DNA from: Aquisalimonas sp. 2447
GTDB taxonomy: Bacteria > Pseudomonadota > Gammaproteobacteria > Nitrococcales > Aquisalimonadaceae
NCBI RefSeq assembly: GCF_012044895.1
Contig: NZ_CP050695.1
Location: forward strand, 1,952,501-2,016,500
Length of the DNA stretch: 64,000 bases
Reading direction: 5' to 3'
Shown: positions 1 through 7,880 of the stretch, piece by piece
How positions within the stretch are numbered: the stretch's first letter is position 1
Layout: each line of letters opens with the position of its first letter
The notes under the pieces: generated by a model
Told to the model about the DNA's origin: nothing
Database searches by the model: none
What the model saw: the letters and a program-made list of their open reading frames with translations, nothing else
Translations under genes and position numbers: made by a program

Positions 1-94
1 CGTTGCCCGCAGTCGCATCGACGGCGGTGTCGCCGGGCCGCGACACGCCGCCCAGAAGTTCGTGGACCCAGGCTGTCAGCGGTCGACGGGTCAT
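1..94 (-). CDS. MnmM/YtqB-like SAM methyltransferase, N-terminal fragment
   Basis: Only the first 31 codons are inside the window; the gene runs off the left edge. The ATG (complement of 92-94) overlaps the TGA of the upstream FAD enzyme by four bases (ATGA), so the two are translationally coupled. The fragment reads MTRRPLTAWVHELL and ends at AVDATAGN, the glycine-rich SAM-binding motif I of the YtqB/MnmM family (B. subtilis YtqB has VVDATMGNG). YtqB methylates 5-aminomethyl-2-thiouridine in tRNA. The neighbouring FAD enzyme resembles the MnmC oxidase domain, which makes the preceding product in that pathway, so the context fits. Other class I methyltransferases share motif I, so the call rests on a short fragment. 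Confidence 0.5.
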   Translation of the reverse strand, partial: MTRRPLTAWVHELLGGVSRPGDTAVDATAGN

Positions 95-1170
95 GGAAGA
101 TCCCGGCGCTGGCGCACGTCGGCGTCTGCCGGAAGCGGTCGCCCCAGCGCGATATGGTCGGCAAGGCGGGTTGCATGCCAGGGACCCAGAAGCGTGCCCC
201 TGGAGCCCAGGCCGTTGAGGATCCCGATATGGTCGTCTTCCGGGTGCATGCCGATGAACGGGGGTCCCGGGTGCGAACACGGGCGGACGCCGGCGTGTCC
301 GCGTACGACCCGCACCGGGGGAGGATCCTGAAGCAGCCGGGGCAGGGCAGCCAGCAGCTCCTGGCGTGCGGCCTCGGTGGGGTGGCACGCCGCATGGTCG
401 CGGTCGTAGGTGGCTCCCAGTCGGTGGGTTCCGTCGTCCAGGGGAACCAGGGATTTGCCACCGGTGATGATGGCGCCGGGCAGTCCGGGCTGCCCCTGGG
501 GTGCTTCGGAGGCAATGGTCAGGCTTTCGCCACAGGAGCGCCGCCAGGGCAGGTACCGCCACCACGGGTTACCGAATGCACCCGCCCCGTCACAGAAGAT
601 GATCCGGCGTGCGCGCCACTGTTGCCAGCGTACGGTACCGTCGGTCTCGAACACCACTGCCTCCGGTGCCAGGGTGTCATCGATGAGTCGCCCGGCGGCG
701 TGCAGGTGGCGGCGAACATGCTCCTGCAGCTGACCGAGAGCCACATGCCCGCCACCGTGCATGCAGCTGGCGCCATAGGGTGCCATTACCCCCTCGGGCA
801 ATCCTTCCCGGGTGGGAGACGGCAGGTAGTCGCCGGCGGGGTGCTGGTCCTGTCGGCGTTTGATCTGCCCGATCTCCTCCGGCGCCTGAAGCACGCGCCA
901 GATCGGCTGCGGCGTGAACAACGAACAGCCGAGGATGGCTTCCAGGCTCTGGTAGGTGGAGCGAGCGGTGGTGAGAAGTTCTCCCAGGCGTGCCGGTGCC
1001 TGATAGCGTGGCCCGGTAAAGGGGCTGAGGATGCCCGCCGCCGCCGCAGTGGCGCTTCCCTCCGGCCCCGGTGCCACGACACGGACGTCGACGCCGCGGT
1101 CTGCAAGCATCATGGCCAGCAGGCTGCCGGCCAGCCCCTGGCCTGCGACCAGGGTGTCAATCTGATTCAA
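91..1170 (-). CDS. FAD-dependent oxidoreductase, MnmC(o)-like
   Basis: A 359-residue single-domain DAO-family flavoenzyme. The N-terminal Rossmann dinucleotide motif GQGLAG lies at residues 10-15. The C-terminal FAD motif NGLGSRG is at 319-325, followed by LADHIALGRPLP, which resembles the end of the MnmC oxidase domain that removes the carboxymethyl group of cmnm5U in tRNA wobble uridine. The N-terminal methyltransferase half of fused MnmC is absent; instead a separate methyltransferase starts within its stop codon. Glycine oxidase/ThiO-like function is the main alternative. The fold is clear and the substrate is inferred from family resemblance and context. Confidence 0.72.
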   Translation of the reverse strand: MNQIDTLVAGQGLAGSLLAMMLADRGVDVRVVAPGPEGSATAAAAGILSPFTGPRYQAPARLGELLTTARSTYQSLEAILGCSLFTPQPIWRVLQAPEEIGQIKRRQDQHPAGDYLPSPTREGLPEGVMAPYGASCMHGGGHVALGQLQEHVRRHLHAAGRLIDDTLAPEAVVFETDGTVRWQQWRARRIIFCDGAGAFGNPWWRYLPWRRSCGESLTIASEAPQGQPGLPGAIITGGKSLVPLDDGTHRLGATYDRDHAACHPTEAARQELLAALPRLLQDPPPVRVVRGHAGVRPCSHPGPPFIGMHPEDDHIGILNGLGSRGTLLGPWHATRLADHIALGRPLPADADVRQRRDLP

Positions 1171-1238
1171 TCGGAGACCTCATGTGCTCGGCTGCAACCT
1201 CCCCCATGATACGCGGGGCGCGCTGCGGAGCCCATGAT

Positions 1239-1271
1239 GCCCGGGTATCGGCAAGCCGCCGGTACCCGGGC
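1239..1271 (-). other. hairpin downstream of wrbA
   Basis: A 9-bp perfect inverted repeat (GCCCGGGTA / TACCCGGGC) with a 15-base loop lies just past the wrbA stop codon. No T-tract follows it on the minus strand, so it is a weak terminator candidate or an mRNA 3' structure. Confidence 0.35.
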
Positions 1272-1281
1272 AGGCTGGCAA

Positions 1282-1890
1282 TCAGCTCTGCAGCTTCATG
1301 CCGATACGCGCCAGACGCGCGCCAAGGGCACGGCAGATGGCCGCTTCCTCGCTGTCGATCTCGCGATCATTATTGCCGCCGGCAATGTGTCCGGGGCCGT
1401 AAGGCGAGCCGCCACCCTGGGTCACGAACAGCTCCTGGGTGGAATAGGGAACACCCACCGGGATCATGCCAAGGTGCATGAGCGGTCCGATGCTGGACGT
1501 GATGGTGGCCTCCTGTCCGCCGTGGAGACTGGCGGTGGAGACGAACATGCCGGCCGGCTTGTCCTCGAATACGCCCTCCATCCACAGCGCACTGACCTGA
1601 TCGATCCGGTTCTTGAGCTGTGACGCCATGTTGCCGAAGCGTGTCGGGGTACCGAAGGCAATGGCCCCGGCTTCGCGGAAGTCGTCGTCGGTGACCAGGG
1701 GAATGTCCTTCTGCTTGTCGCGCCCGGCCTTCATGCCCTCGTTGCCGTTAATGACCTCCTCGGGCATGAGTTCCGGGACGGTGCGGATCACCGGCTCGGC
1801 ACCAGGAACGGTTTTCACGCCTTCCGCCACCAGACGGGCCATGTCGAGAACGTTGCCGAACGTGCTGTAGTAAACGATGAGTACTTTCAT
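1282..1890 (-). CDS. wrbA: WrbA-type NAD(P)H:quinone oxidoreductase
   Basis: A 202-residue flavodoxin-fold protein, close to E. coli WrbA (198). WrbA enzymes reduce quinones by two electrons using NAD(P)H and FMN, avoiding semiquinones. The phosphate-binding loop YYSTFGNV is at residues 7-14 and the second FMN loop GTPTRFGNM at 80-88; STASLHGGQEAT near residue 120 and the GGGSPYGP loop are also WrbA-like. I chose ATG at 1890 because GAGGT sits a few bases upstream; a start four codons earlier lacks this. The gene follows marR and has the same dyad operator in its leader, so it is probably repressed by that regulator. Confidence 0.9.
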   Translation of the reverse strand: MKVLIVYYSTFGNVLDMARLVAEGVKTVPGAEPVIRTVPELMPEEVINGNEGMKAGRDKQKDIPLVTDDDFREAGAIAFGTPTRFGNMASQLKNRIDQVSALWMEGVFEDKPAGMFVSTASLHGGQEATITSSIGPLMHLGMIPVGVPYSTQELFVTQGGGSPYGPGHIAGGNNDREIDSEEAAICRALGARLARIGMKLQS

Positions 1891-1909
1891 GGTGCACCTC
1901 ACGGGATTG

Positions 1910-1923
1910 GTCCGAAATCGGAC
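1910..1923. promoter_or_regulatory. MarR operator upstream of wrbA
   Basis: The 14-bp dyad GTCCGAAATCGGAC has perfect 6-bp arms around AA and lies 20 bp before the wrbA ATG. On the opposite strand it extends to ATAGTCCGATTTCGGACCA, which matches the marR-promoter site at 16 of 19 positions. A possible -10 (TAATAG) abuts it. Binding by the neighbouring MarR protein is inferred. Confidence 0.75.
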
Positions 1924-1935
1924 TATTAGGGCGTA

Positions 1936-1956
1936 AAATTGCGGGGCATTCCCCGC
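1936..1956 (-). terminator. rho-independent terminator after marR
   Basis: Read on the minus strand just past the marR stop, GCGGGG-aatg-CCCCGC is followed by AATTTTA: a compact GC stem with a short U-tract. It separates marR transcription from the wrbA promoter directly downstream. Confidence 0.65.
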
Positions 1957-1963
1957 GGTTTCG

Positions 1964-2407
1964 TCAGCTGAATGTGTCCTTTACCCGTCGCAACTGGGTG
2001 ATGGCCTCCTCCATTTCATCTTCCGACAGGCGTTCCAGCCGCCGGCGCAGGTGTTCGGCGTGGTCATTGAACGCCTCCTGGAACAGCGCGTCTCCCTCGG
2101 GGGTGAGCACGGCCAGCGTACTGCGGCGATCCGTTGTCGAGGGGCGGCGTTCCACCAGTCCGCGCTCCTGAAGGCGGTCGACCACGCTGGTGAGGGTCGT
2201 CTTGTAAATCAGGGTACGCTCACCGAGTTCACGGAAGGTCATCCCCTCCGTATTGCCCAGGGTCGCTATGACATCAAACTGCGCGGGGGTCAGGCCCCAT
2301 GACTTGATATGAGGCATCGTATACGCCTCAAAGGCCTGATAGGCCTGGACGAGCTCGCGCAACAGCCGCATGTACTTGGGTTTGGCAGCAGCGTCGGAGT
2401 GATTCAT
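1964..2407 (-). CDS. MarR family transcriptional regulator
   Basis: A 147-residue winged-helix regulator. The central segment (PAQFDVIATLG, then FRELGERTLIYKTTLTSVVDRL) is the MarR helix-turn-helix and recognition helix; RRPSTTDRRSTLAVLT is the wing with its DxR motif. The ATG at 2407 is set by GGAGG five bases upstream; in-frame codons farther upstream would place the promoter inside the gene. Its own promoter and that of wrbA carry the same dyad, so autoregulation and repression of wrbA are likely. The inducer is unknown; quinones or electrophiles are a natural guess given the target. No cysteine is present, so a thiol switch is unlikely. Confidence 0.88.
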   Translation of the reverse strand: MNHSDAAAKPKYMRLLRELVQAYQAFEAYTMPHIKSWGLTPAQFDVIATLGNTEGMTFRELGERTLIYKTTLTSVVDRLQERGLVERRPSTTDRRSTLAVLTPEGDALFQEAFNDHAEHLRRRLERLSEDEMEEAITQLRRVKDTFS

Positions 2408-2432
2408 TATGCCTCCAGAGAATGTGCCAACC

Positions 2433-2460
2433 ATGATAGTCCAATATCGGACAAATGCAA
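2433..2460 (-). promoter_or_regulatory. marR promoter with operator in the spacer
   Basis: On the minus strand TTGCAT (2460-2455) and TATCAT (2438-2433) form a sigma70-like promoter with a 16-bp spacer. The dyad GTCCAATATCGGAC (2439-2452, plus-strand reading) fills that spacer, so a bound repressor would block RNA polymerase. The sequence around it, ATAGTCCAATATCGGACAA, is nearly the same as at the wrbA site. Confidence 0.75.
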
Positions 2461-2521
2461 GCCTTTGCTTTCGACGCAGTGCTATCCTGAAGACCGCGGA
2501 CGTGGTGTGGAGGCGGTGAGT

Positions 2522-2902
2522 ATGTCGCTGCTGGACGAGATCGCGGAGCAGCGTGTCGCCGAGGCGCGGGACCGGGGCGAGCTGGACAATCTTCCCGGTT
2601 CCGGCAGGCGCCAGCAGCTGGACGACGATGCCATGGTGCCGGCGCATCTGCGGGCCGGCTACCGATTGCTGAAGAACGCAGGCTTCCTGCCCCCGGAAAT
2701 GCAGCTGCAGCGGGAGATCAACACCGTGGAAGAGCTGCTGGAGCAGTTGCCGGTGGAGGATCAGGCCGGCCGCAGCGATGCCCGTCGTCGCCTGGAGGTG
2801 CTGCGCATGCAGCTCGCCGAGAAGCGGGGCCGTGGCCTCAGCTTGCTGACCACGGATCCCGCCTACCAGCAGCGGTTGCTCGATCGTCTAGGGAAGCGCT
2901 AA
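2522..2902 (+). CDS. DUF1992 / DnaJC28-type conserved-domain protein
   Basis: A 126-residue protein that begins with LLDEIAEQRVAEARDRGELDNLPGSG and continues to VPAHLRAGYRLLKNAGFLPPEM, the signature of DUF1992, a domain also found in eukaryotic DNAJC28. The remainder is predicted helical or coiled-coil. Function is not established. The ATG at 2522 follows GGAGG by eight bases. It is divergent from marR, and its promoter must share the 114-bp gap holding the MarR operator, so it may also respond to MarR, though nothing shows that directly. Confidence 0.8.
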   Translation: MSLLDEIAEQRVAEARDRGELDNLPGSGRRQQLDDDAMVPAHLRAGYRLLKNAGFLPPEMQLQREINTVEELLEQLPVEDQAGRSDARRRLEVLRMQLAEKRGRGLSLLTTDPAYQQRLLDRLGKR

Positions 2903-2921
2903 ACCCCTGGACCGTCGGAAA

Positions 2922-5717
2922 TCAGATGTCCTTGGCGACCAGGCCGAAGAAGGTTCCGGCGAATAGTGCGAACCCGGCCCAGACCGCGATGTGTCCCAGG
3001 GCCATTGGGCCGTGAACGACCTCGTCGGTGCCGGAGAGCAGCAGCCAGAGGCCGCCGGTGACCAGCAGGGTATAGACCAGGCACAGGCTCAGAAAGACCA
3101 TGACTCGGCCCAGCTGCGCCAGCCAGAACGATAGTGCTGCCTCTTCCGGGCTGCGCCGTACCTTGCCCCGAAGATTGGCCATGAGGTAGGCGGCGGTCCC
3201 GCCGGCGCCGAGCAGGAAGGTGATGGCGATGCCGCGTGTGTCGCCCCCGGAAGCAATCTCGCGCCAGGCGTCACCGAAGTCCAGCATGAGAATGGCGCCC
3301 ACGAGCAGACCGATCCACACGGCGGCGAAATGGCCCAGGAAACCGGCCAGACCGGAGAGGGCATTCGCCGAGCCGCCGACACGTTGACCGGAGGCGACCC
3401 CGCGCAGTGGCTGCAGGCGGTCAAAGTGCCATTGGCGTAACTGGCGGCCGAGGTCCGGGTCGTTGATGCGTTCGCGCATTGGCGCGAACAGCGGATCCCG
3501 CATGAGCATGTGCACGTCAGCAGTGGCGCCGGAGGACATGGCACGCTCCAGCTGCCCTCGCCAGCGCAGTGCCAGGGCGTCGATGACCTCGGGCAGGGAG
3601 TGGTGATCCAGCCCCTCGGTGGCCCAGCGCAGCAGCAGAATGGGGCGCCGCGTGTCGGTATGCAGGCTGTTCCAGATCTCCAGCAGCAGCGGCGGACGCA
3701 GGGACACCGGAATCTCGGAGGGAACGGATGCCAGGGCCGCCGACCACTGTTCCGGCGTATCGTCAGTGTGCAGCGTGGCCTGGGCCACGGCGTCGAGCCC
3801 CTCCAGCCAGGCTCGTGAGTAGCGACGCAGGGCGTTGCAGGCGTTTTGGAGCAGAGTCGCCTCGCTCGCAGGCAGCAAGGGGGTCAGCAGCTGTTCCAGG
3901 GTCGCCAGTCGGTGATCCAGGCTTGCCGCCGCTTCACGGGAGCGGTGAGGTTCCCGCCAAGCGCCGGCCTCAAGCAGTTCCGAGAGAGTCAGCAGCTCTC
4001 CCTGGGCGTCGTCCATGGCGTTCTCCGGCAACCCGTCGGCGCCGGCCGGGGCGCCGAGGTAGCGCAACAACCCGACGACGGTGCCGGGCGGTGCACCGAT
4101 GGTGGTGCCGGCCCGCCCGATCAGGGACAGCAGGGTGCGGATGCCGTCGGCGGGCGCTCCAGGGTCGCTGGCAAGCTCCCGGAGCGCGGTGATGACAACC
4201 CGGCGGTGTCCGTCCGGCGAGTCCAGTCCGGGGCGGGCGGCATCCACTCTTTCCTCGGCTAGACCCTGGCACCATTCCCGTAACGGAATCAGCTCGCCGT
4301 TGCTGTCCTCGTACGGGCGGTCACTCGCGACGGTGGCCATGCGCCGGAACAGCTGTGGTGAAGGCTGACGGGCATGGATGCGGAGCAGAAAACGCCGTGC
4401 ATCCCAGCCCTGGGTGCCCATGAAGCTGCGGAAACGATGCTCAAGGACGTCGGCGAGTTCGCCGTCACCACCGCGGTGGCGCTGAACCAGCTGCTCCTGG
4501 AGGCCGAGGTCGTTGATACCGTGCAGTACCCGGGTATCTAGCAGCTTGTCCGCGGCGATGGCCTCCCAGTCGGCAACGCGAAGGACCCAAGGCACGCTGA
4601 GGCCGCTGTTGCCGATCCGTACCCCCGGAAGTGCCGCGAGCCGATTCGGCTCCAGAGGCGTGGCCCGGTCCAGGTCGGTGATCAGGAACAGGGCCAACGC
4701 CCGCTCCCGAGCCGGCAGGCGGTGCCAGTTGGCGGGACGGGCAAGCATGTCCGCCAGCGCGTCCAGCAGTGCCTGACCATGCGCCTCCACCGGCGAAGCG
4801 CCGATATAGCCCGGGCGTTCCTGGCTGGCACGCTCCAGTTCCGCCGCCCGGCGTGCCAGACCGCCGTATTCCCTGGGTTCCACGGTGAGCAGCGGGTTGC
4901 GGTTGGGAAAATGCCGCCGGCACCAGGTAGCGAAGCGCAGGCGACACCAGCGGCGGTCGGCTTCGGTTACCGTCTGCGGCCAGGCCGAGCTGAGTTCCTG
5001 GAGTGCGTCGGGATGGCGTCCCGCGACATGGAAAAGCTCATCCAGGCAGAGCAGCCGACGGGTGCCGTCAGCCACTGGCTTGTCGTCGCCAATGGACACC
5101 ACCAGGCAGTCCAGGGCGTCGCGCCAGGCGGCGGTGCAGGAGGGGACATGCATGGGGATGCCGTGGCCGCGGATGGCGAACAGCAGTTCGGTCCATCGCC
5201 GCCACACCATGCGCCCGGCGCGGTGGTCAGGTAGATCTTCCAGCAGGCCCAGGGCCGCCTCGGTAAGCCCCTCCAGGGCGCGGGTGGCCAACAGCTCGGC
5301 GACGACCTGTAGCAGCACGGCAGCGTCGGCGGCGTTACCGGGGCGACCGTCGCCGAGGGATGCGGAGGAGATTGGCGGTGGTCCACGCTGATCTGCCGGC
5401 GCATGGACCCAAGTGCTGGTGCGCGCCAGGAGGACGCGACGCGTGCTGCGCTGGCCATTCAGTTGCAGTGGGCGTTCCGGGTCGATGCTGCGCGAACAGG
5501 CGTAGTTATAGAGGGCGCGGTCCACCGTGTCGTCCTGGGCAGCGCGGCGTCCCAGACTGTATGCAGCGGGCTGATATACCCCGGGATCCGAGGCGCGGAA
5601 AAGGAACAGGAGCCGTTCGAGGTCCTTCTCATCCAGCGTTTCCCGGGCGTCAAGCTGTTCGAGCTCATCCAGCAGGGAGGGGCGGGCCGACTGAGTGGCG
5701 GCGTCTGTCGTTGCCAT
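2922..5717 (-). CDS. large membrane-anchored protein of unknown function
   Basis: A 931-residue protein I do not recognise. Residues 1 to about 780 look soluble and mostly helical, rich in Leu, Ala and Arg, with no catalytic motif I can name. The last ~145 residues hold four hydrophobic segments: FAAVWIGLLVGAILML, IAITFLLGAGGTAAYLM, VMVFLSLCLVYTLLVTGGLWLLL and IAVWAGFALFAGTFFGLVA. It therefore looks like a large cytoplasmic domain tethered at its C-terminus. It stands alone, convergent with the DUF1992 gene (19-bp gap) and downstream of the sirtuin gene in the same direction. A weak GGA lies before the ATG. The helical body could be a repeat scaffold; this is conjecture. Confidence 0.75.
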   Translation of the reverse strand: MATTDAATQSARPSLLDELEQLDARETLDEKDLERLLFLFRASDPGVYQPAAYSLGRRAAQDDTVDRALYNYACSRSIDPERPLQLNGQRSTRRVLLARTSTWVHAPADQRGPPPISSASLGDGRPGNAADAAVLLQVVAELLATRALEGLTEAALGLLEDLPDHRAGRMVWRRWTELLFAIRGHGIPMHVPSCTAAWRDALDCLVVSIGDDKPVADGTRRLLCLDELFHVAGRHPDALQELSSAWPQTVTEADRRWCRLRFATWCRRHFPNRNPLLTVEPREYGGLARRAAELERASQERPGYIGASPVEAHGQALLDALADMLARPANWHRLPARERALALFLITDLDRATPLEPNRLAALPGVRIGNSGLSVPWVLRVADWEAIAADKLLDTRVLHGINDLGLQEQLVQRHRGGDGELADVLEHRFRSFMGTQGWDARRFLLRIHARQPSPQLFRRMATVASDRPYEDSNGELIPLREWCQGLAEERVDAARPGLDSPDGHRRVVITALRELASDPGAPADGIRTLLSLIGRAGTTIGAPPGTVVGLLRYLGAPAGADGLPENAMDDAQGELLTLSELLEAGAWREPHRSREAAASLDHRLATLEQLLTPLLPASEATLLQNACNALRRYSRAWLEGLDAVAQATLHTDDTPEQWSAALASVPSEIPVSLRPPLLLEIWNSLHTDTRRPILLLRWATEGLDHHSLPEVIDALALRWRGQLERAMSSGATADVHMLMRDPLFAPMRERINDPDLGRQLRQWHFDRLQPLRGVASGQRVGGSANALSGLAGFLGHFAAVWIGLLVGAILMLDFGDAWREIASGGDTRGIAITFLLGAGGTAAYLMANLRGKVRRSPEEAALSFWLAQLGRVMVFLSLCLVYTLLVTGGLWLLLSGTDEVVHGPMALGHIAVWAGFALFAGTFFGLVAKDI

Positions 5718-5845
5718 TGTTATCCGTTCTTTTTTGCCCGGATCGGATGCCGCGCCCCGATCGTGTCAGAATCGTTATGCGGGCAAAGGTACCAGCTTCA
5801 CCGGCGCATGCCCATGAAGTATGTCGCAGGTGAGGGCGGCCGCGG

Positions 5846-6640
5846 TCAGCCGTGGCCGTGGGCCGATTCAAAACGGTCCCACAGGGCTCCAAGAACCGGT
5901 GCTGCCCGATCCGGCAACCGGTAGTCGACCACGGCGGAGATCTCTGTCTCGGCGGGGTTGATTTCCACCGTCATAGCGCCCTGGCGACCAGCGGCAAGCA
6001 ATGGTTCGGTAATGTACGGAAACACCCCGGTCGTGCCGATACTGAAGACAATGTCGAACCCTTCCGCACTTTCCGCGGCGAGGCGGTCCAGAGCAGCGAA
6101 AGGCAGCATCTCACCGAACAGCACCACGTCCGGGCGGAGCAGGCCAGCGCAGCGTATGCAGCGTGGTGGCATGGTAAGACCGGAGAAATCGTCCACGTCC
6201 TTGAGCCGGTCGCAGGCAGTGCAACGCAGGCGATGGACGTTGCCGTGGATTTCGATCACGTTGCGGCTTCCCGCCTGGTGGTGAAAGCCGTCCACGTTCT
6301 GAGTGAGCAGGCAGCCGCGTTCCAGGCGCTCTTCCAGAGCGGCCAGAACCTCGTGCCCGCGATTGCAGCACGCACCCCGCGTGGCGGACTCGATCCGCGC
6401 GATGTGCTTCCAGGTGACTTCCGGGTTGCGCTGGAACATGTCTCCGGAGAGGGCGACTTCAAAGGGAACACCCTCCTCGGTCACGCCGTCGTCGTAGATC
6501 CCACCCACGCCGCGATAGGTGGGCAGCCCCGAGTCTGCAGACAGCCCCGCACCGGTGATGAAAAGGGCGCGCCGGGCCGTTGCCAGCCGTCTCGCGACCG
6601 CATCCAGGGTTGTGAGCATGTCCGGTTCATTCGCTGCCAT
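5846..6640 (-). CDS. Sir2-family NAD-dependent protein deacylase
   Basis: A 264-residue sirtuin. The NAD-binding motif GAGLSADSGLPTYRG is at residues 30-44, TQNVDGFH at 113-120, the catalytic histidine at about 132 (IEIHGN), and the zinc cysteines at about 140, 143, 161 and 164 as two CxxC pairs. It removes acyl groups from lysine, releasing nicotinamide and O-acyl-ADP-ribose. The usual CobB Tyr/Arg desuccinylase pair is not evident to me, so acyl preference is open. The gene stands between the radical SAM gene and the 931-aa orphan, all on the minus strand, with spacing (79 and 128 bp) that allows separate promoters. Confidence 0.9.
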   Translation of the reverse strand: MAANEPDMLTTLDAVARRLATARRALFITGAGLSADSGLPTYRGVGGIYDDGVTEEGVPFEVALSGDMFQRNPEVTWKHIARIESATRGACCNRGHEVLAALEERLERGCLLTQNVDGFHHQAGSRNVIEIHGNVHRLRCTACDRLKDVDDFSGLTMPPRCIRCAGLLRPDVVLFGEMLPFAALDRLAAESAEGFDIVFSIGTTGVFPYITEPLLAAGRQGAMTVEINPAETEISAVVDYRLPDRAAPVLGALWDRFESAHGHG

Positions 6641-6719
6641 GGCGCATCCATCCTGTTAGAGCGTGACCCGTTGGTAAATCCGGGCAATGTGCAGGGGTCA
6701 GGATAGCGGCGAATACGCG

Positions 6720-7793
6720 CTACGGACCAGCATCGTCGAACAGGTCCTGTTGGCCGCCGGGGTGGGGTGCGCGGAACAGACTGGCGTCGAGTTGCGGGTG
6801 ACTGCGGCGGTCCAGTCCATGTCGCCGCAGGGCTTTCCGGAAGCGCTGCTCGAGGAGGTCGGCCCAGGGGCCGCTGCCGCGCATGCGACTGCCGAAACAG
6901 GGATCGTTCTCGCGGCCGTCCCGCGCCTGCCGCAGCAGGCTCATCACGTGCTCTGCGCGTTCCGGGTAGTGCTCCTGGAGCCATTGCCTGAACAGGGGGC
7001 GGACTTCCCAGGGCAGGCGCAGCAGCACGTAGCCCGCCTCGCTTGCGCCGGCCTCCGCCGCCGCGGCGAGCAGATCCTCGAGCTCGTGATCGGTGAGGGC
7101 GGGAATGACCGGGGCGATCAATGTACCCACTGGGATGCCGCGTTCATGCAGTTCCCGGATCACCCGCAGGCGACCCGCGGGCGAGGCAGCGCGGGGCTCC
7201 AGTGCGCGTTTCAGCCTGGCGTTCATGGAGGTCAGGCTGATTATCACTGAGACCAGGCGATACTCGGCCATTTCGGCGAGCAGATCCAGATCCCGCAGGA
7301 TCCCGGCGCCCTTGGTGATGATACTCACCGGATGGCGGCATTCCCGGAGCACTTCCAGCACCTGGCGCGTCACGCCCCAGTGGCGCTCCACTGGCTGGTA
7401 GGGGTCGGTATTGGTGCCGAGCACGATGGGGTTGCAGTGATAGGCCGGCTTCGCCAGTTCGGCACGCAGGCGTTCTGCGGCATTGGTCTTGGCGCTCAGG
7501 CGGGTTTCGAAGTCGATGCCGGGCGACAGATCCAGGTAGGCGTGGCTCGGGCGCGCGAAACAGTAAATACACCCGTGTTCACAGCCCCTGTAGGGATTCA
7601 CGGACTGAGTAAAGGGGACGTCCGGGGACTGGTTCCGGGTGATGATGCTGCGTGCCGTCTCGGGGGCGCACTGCGTTTGCGGCGCCGATGTCTCTGCATC
7701 GGGAAGCTCGGGCCAGCCGTCGTCGCAGGCCTGTCTGGTCTGCCGCGCAAAGCGGCCGGGGATGTCCTGGTCGGTACCGCGACCCTTGAGCAT
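6720..7793 (-). CDS. PA0069-family radical SAM protein
   Basis: A 357-residue radical SAM protein. The [4Fe-4S] ligands are Cys71, Cys75 and Cys78 in CEHGCIYCFARPSH, followed by the family pattern YLDLSPGIDFE and GTNTDPYQPVE. This matches the PA0069/Rv2578c family, a cousin of DNA photoproduct lyases whose substrate is unknown. GGAGG is spaced seven bases from the ATG and forms half of a perfect palindrome CCTCCGTACGGAGG (7801-7814). A LexA-type box lies about 40 bp upstream over the likely -35, so the gene is probably DNA-damage inducible. Spore-photoproduct-lyase-like repair is a possibility only. Confidence 0.88.
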   Translation of the reverse strand: MLKGRGTDQDIPGRFARQTRQACDDGWPELPDAETSAPQTQCAPETARSIITRNQSPDVPFTQSVNPYRGCEHGCIYCFARPSHAYLDLSPGIDFETRLSAKTNAAERLRAELAKPAYHCNPIVLGTNTDPYQPVERHWGVTRQVLEVLRECRHPVSIITKGAGILRDLDLLAEMAEYRLVSVIISLTSMNARLKRALEPRAASPAGRLRVIRELHERGIPVGTLIAPVIPALTDHELEDLLAAAAEAGASEAGYVLLRLPWEVRPLFRQWLQEHYPERAEHVMSLLRQARDGRENDPCFGSRMRGSGPWADLLEQRFRKALRRHGLDRRSHPQLDASLFRAPHPGGQQDLFDDAGP

Positions 7794-7833
7794 GAAGCGC
7801 CCTCCGTACGGAGGACTGATTATGACAGAGAGA

Positions 7834-7849
7834 CTGTATAAAAAACCAG
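7834..7849. promoter_or_regulatory. LexA (SOS) box upstream of the PA0069-type gene
   Basis: CTGTATAAAAAACCAG fits the gammaproteobacterial LexA consensus CTGT-N8-ACAG with one mismatch, and is nearly the same as an E. coli recN SOS box (CTGTATATAAAACCAG, from memory). It lies 41-56 bp upstream of the ATG. A -10 candidate CATAAT (7824-7819, minus strand) would put the -35 inside the box. Confidence 0.75.
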
Positions 7850-7880
7850 TTGTGACGTTGGGGGCTCCATTTGGCAGATA

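Noticed and set aside
154-1209. 351-codon plus-strand frame opposite the FAD oxidoreductase
   Set aside because: The minus-strand gene has both FAD motifs; the plus-strand frame shows no recognisable domain.
2309-2521. N-terminal extension of the DUF1992 protein
   Set aside because: The upstream frame runs antisense through the marR start and operator; GGAGG correctly precedes ATG 2522.
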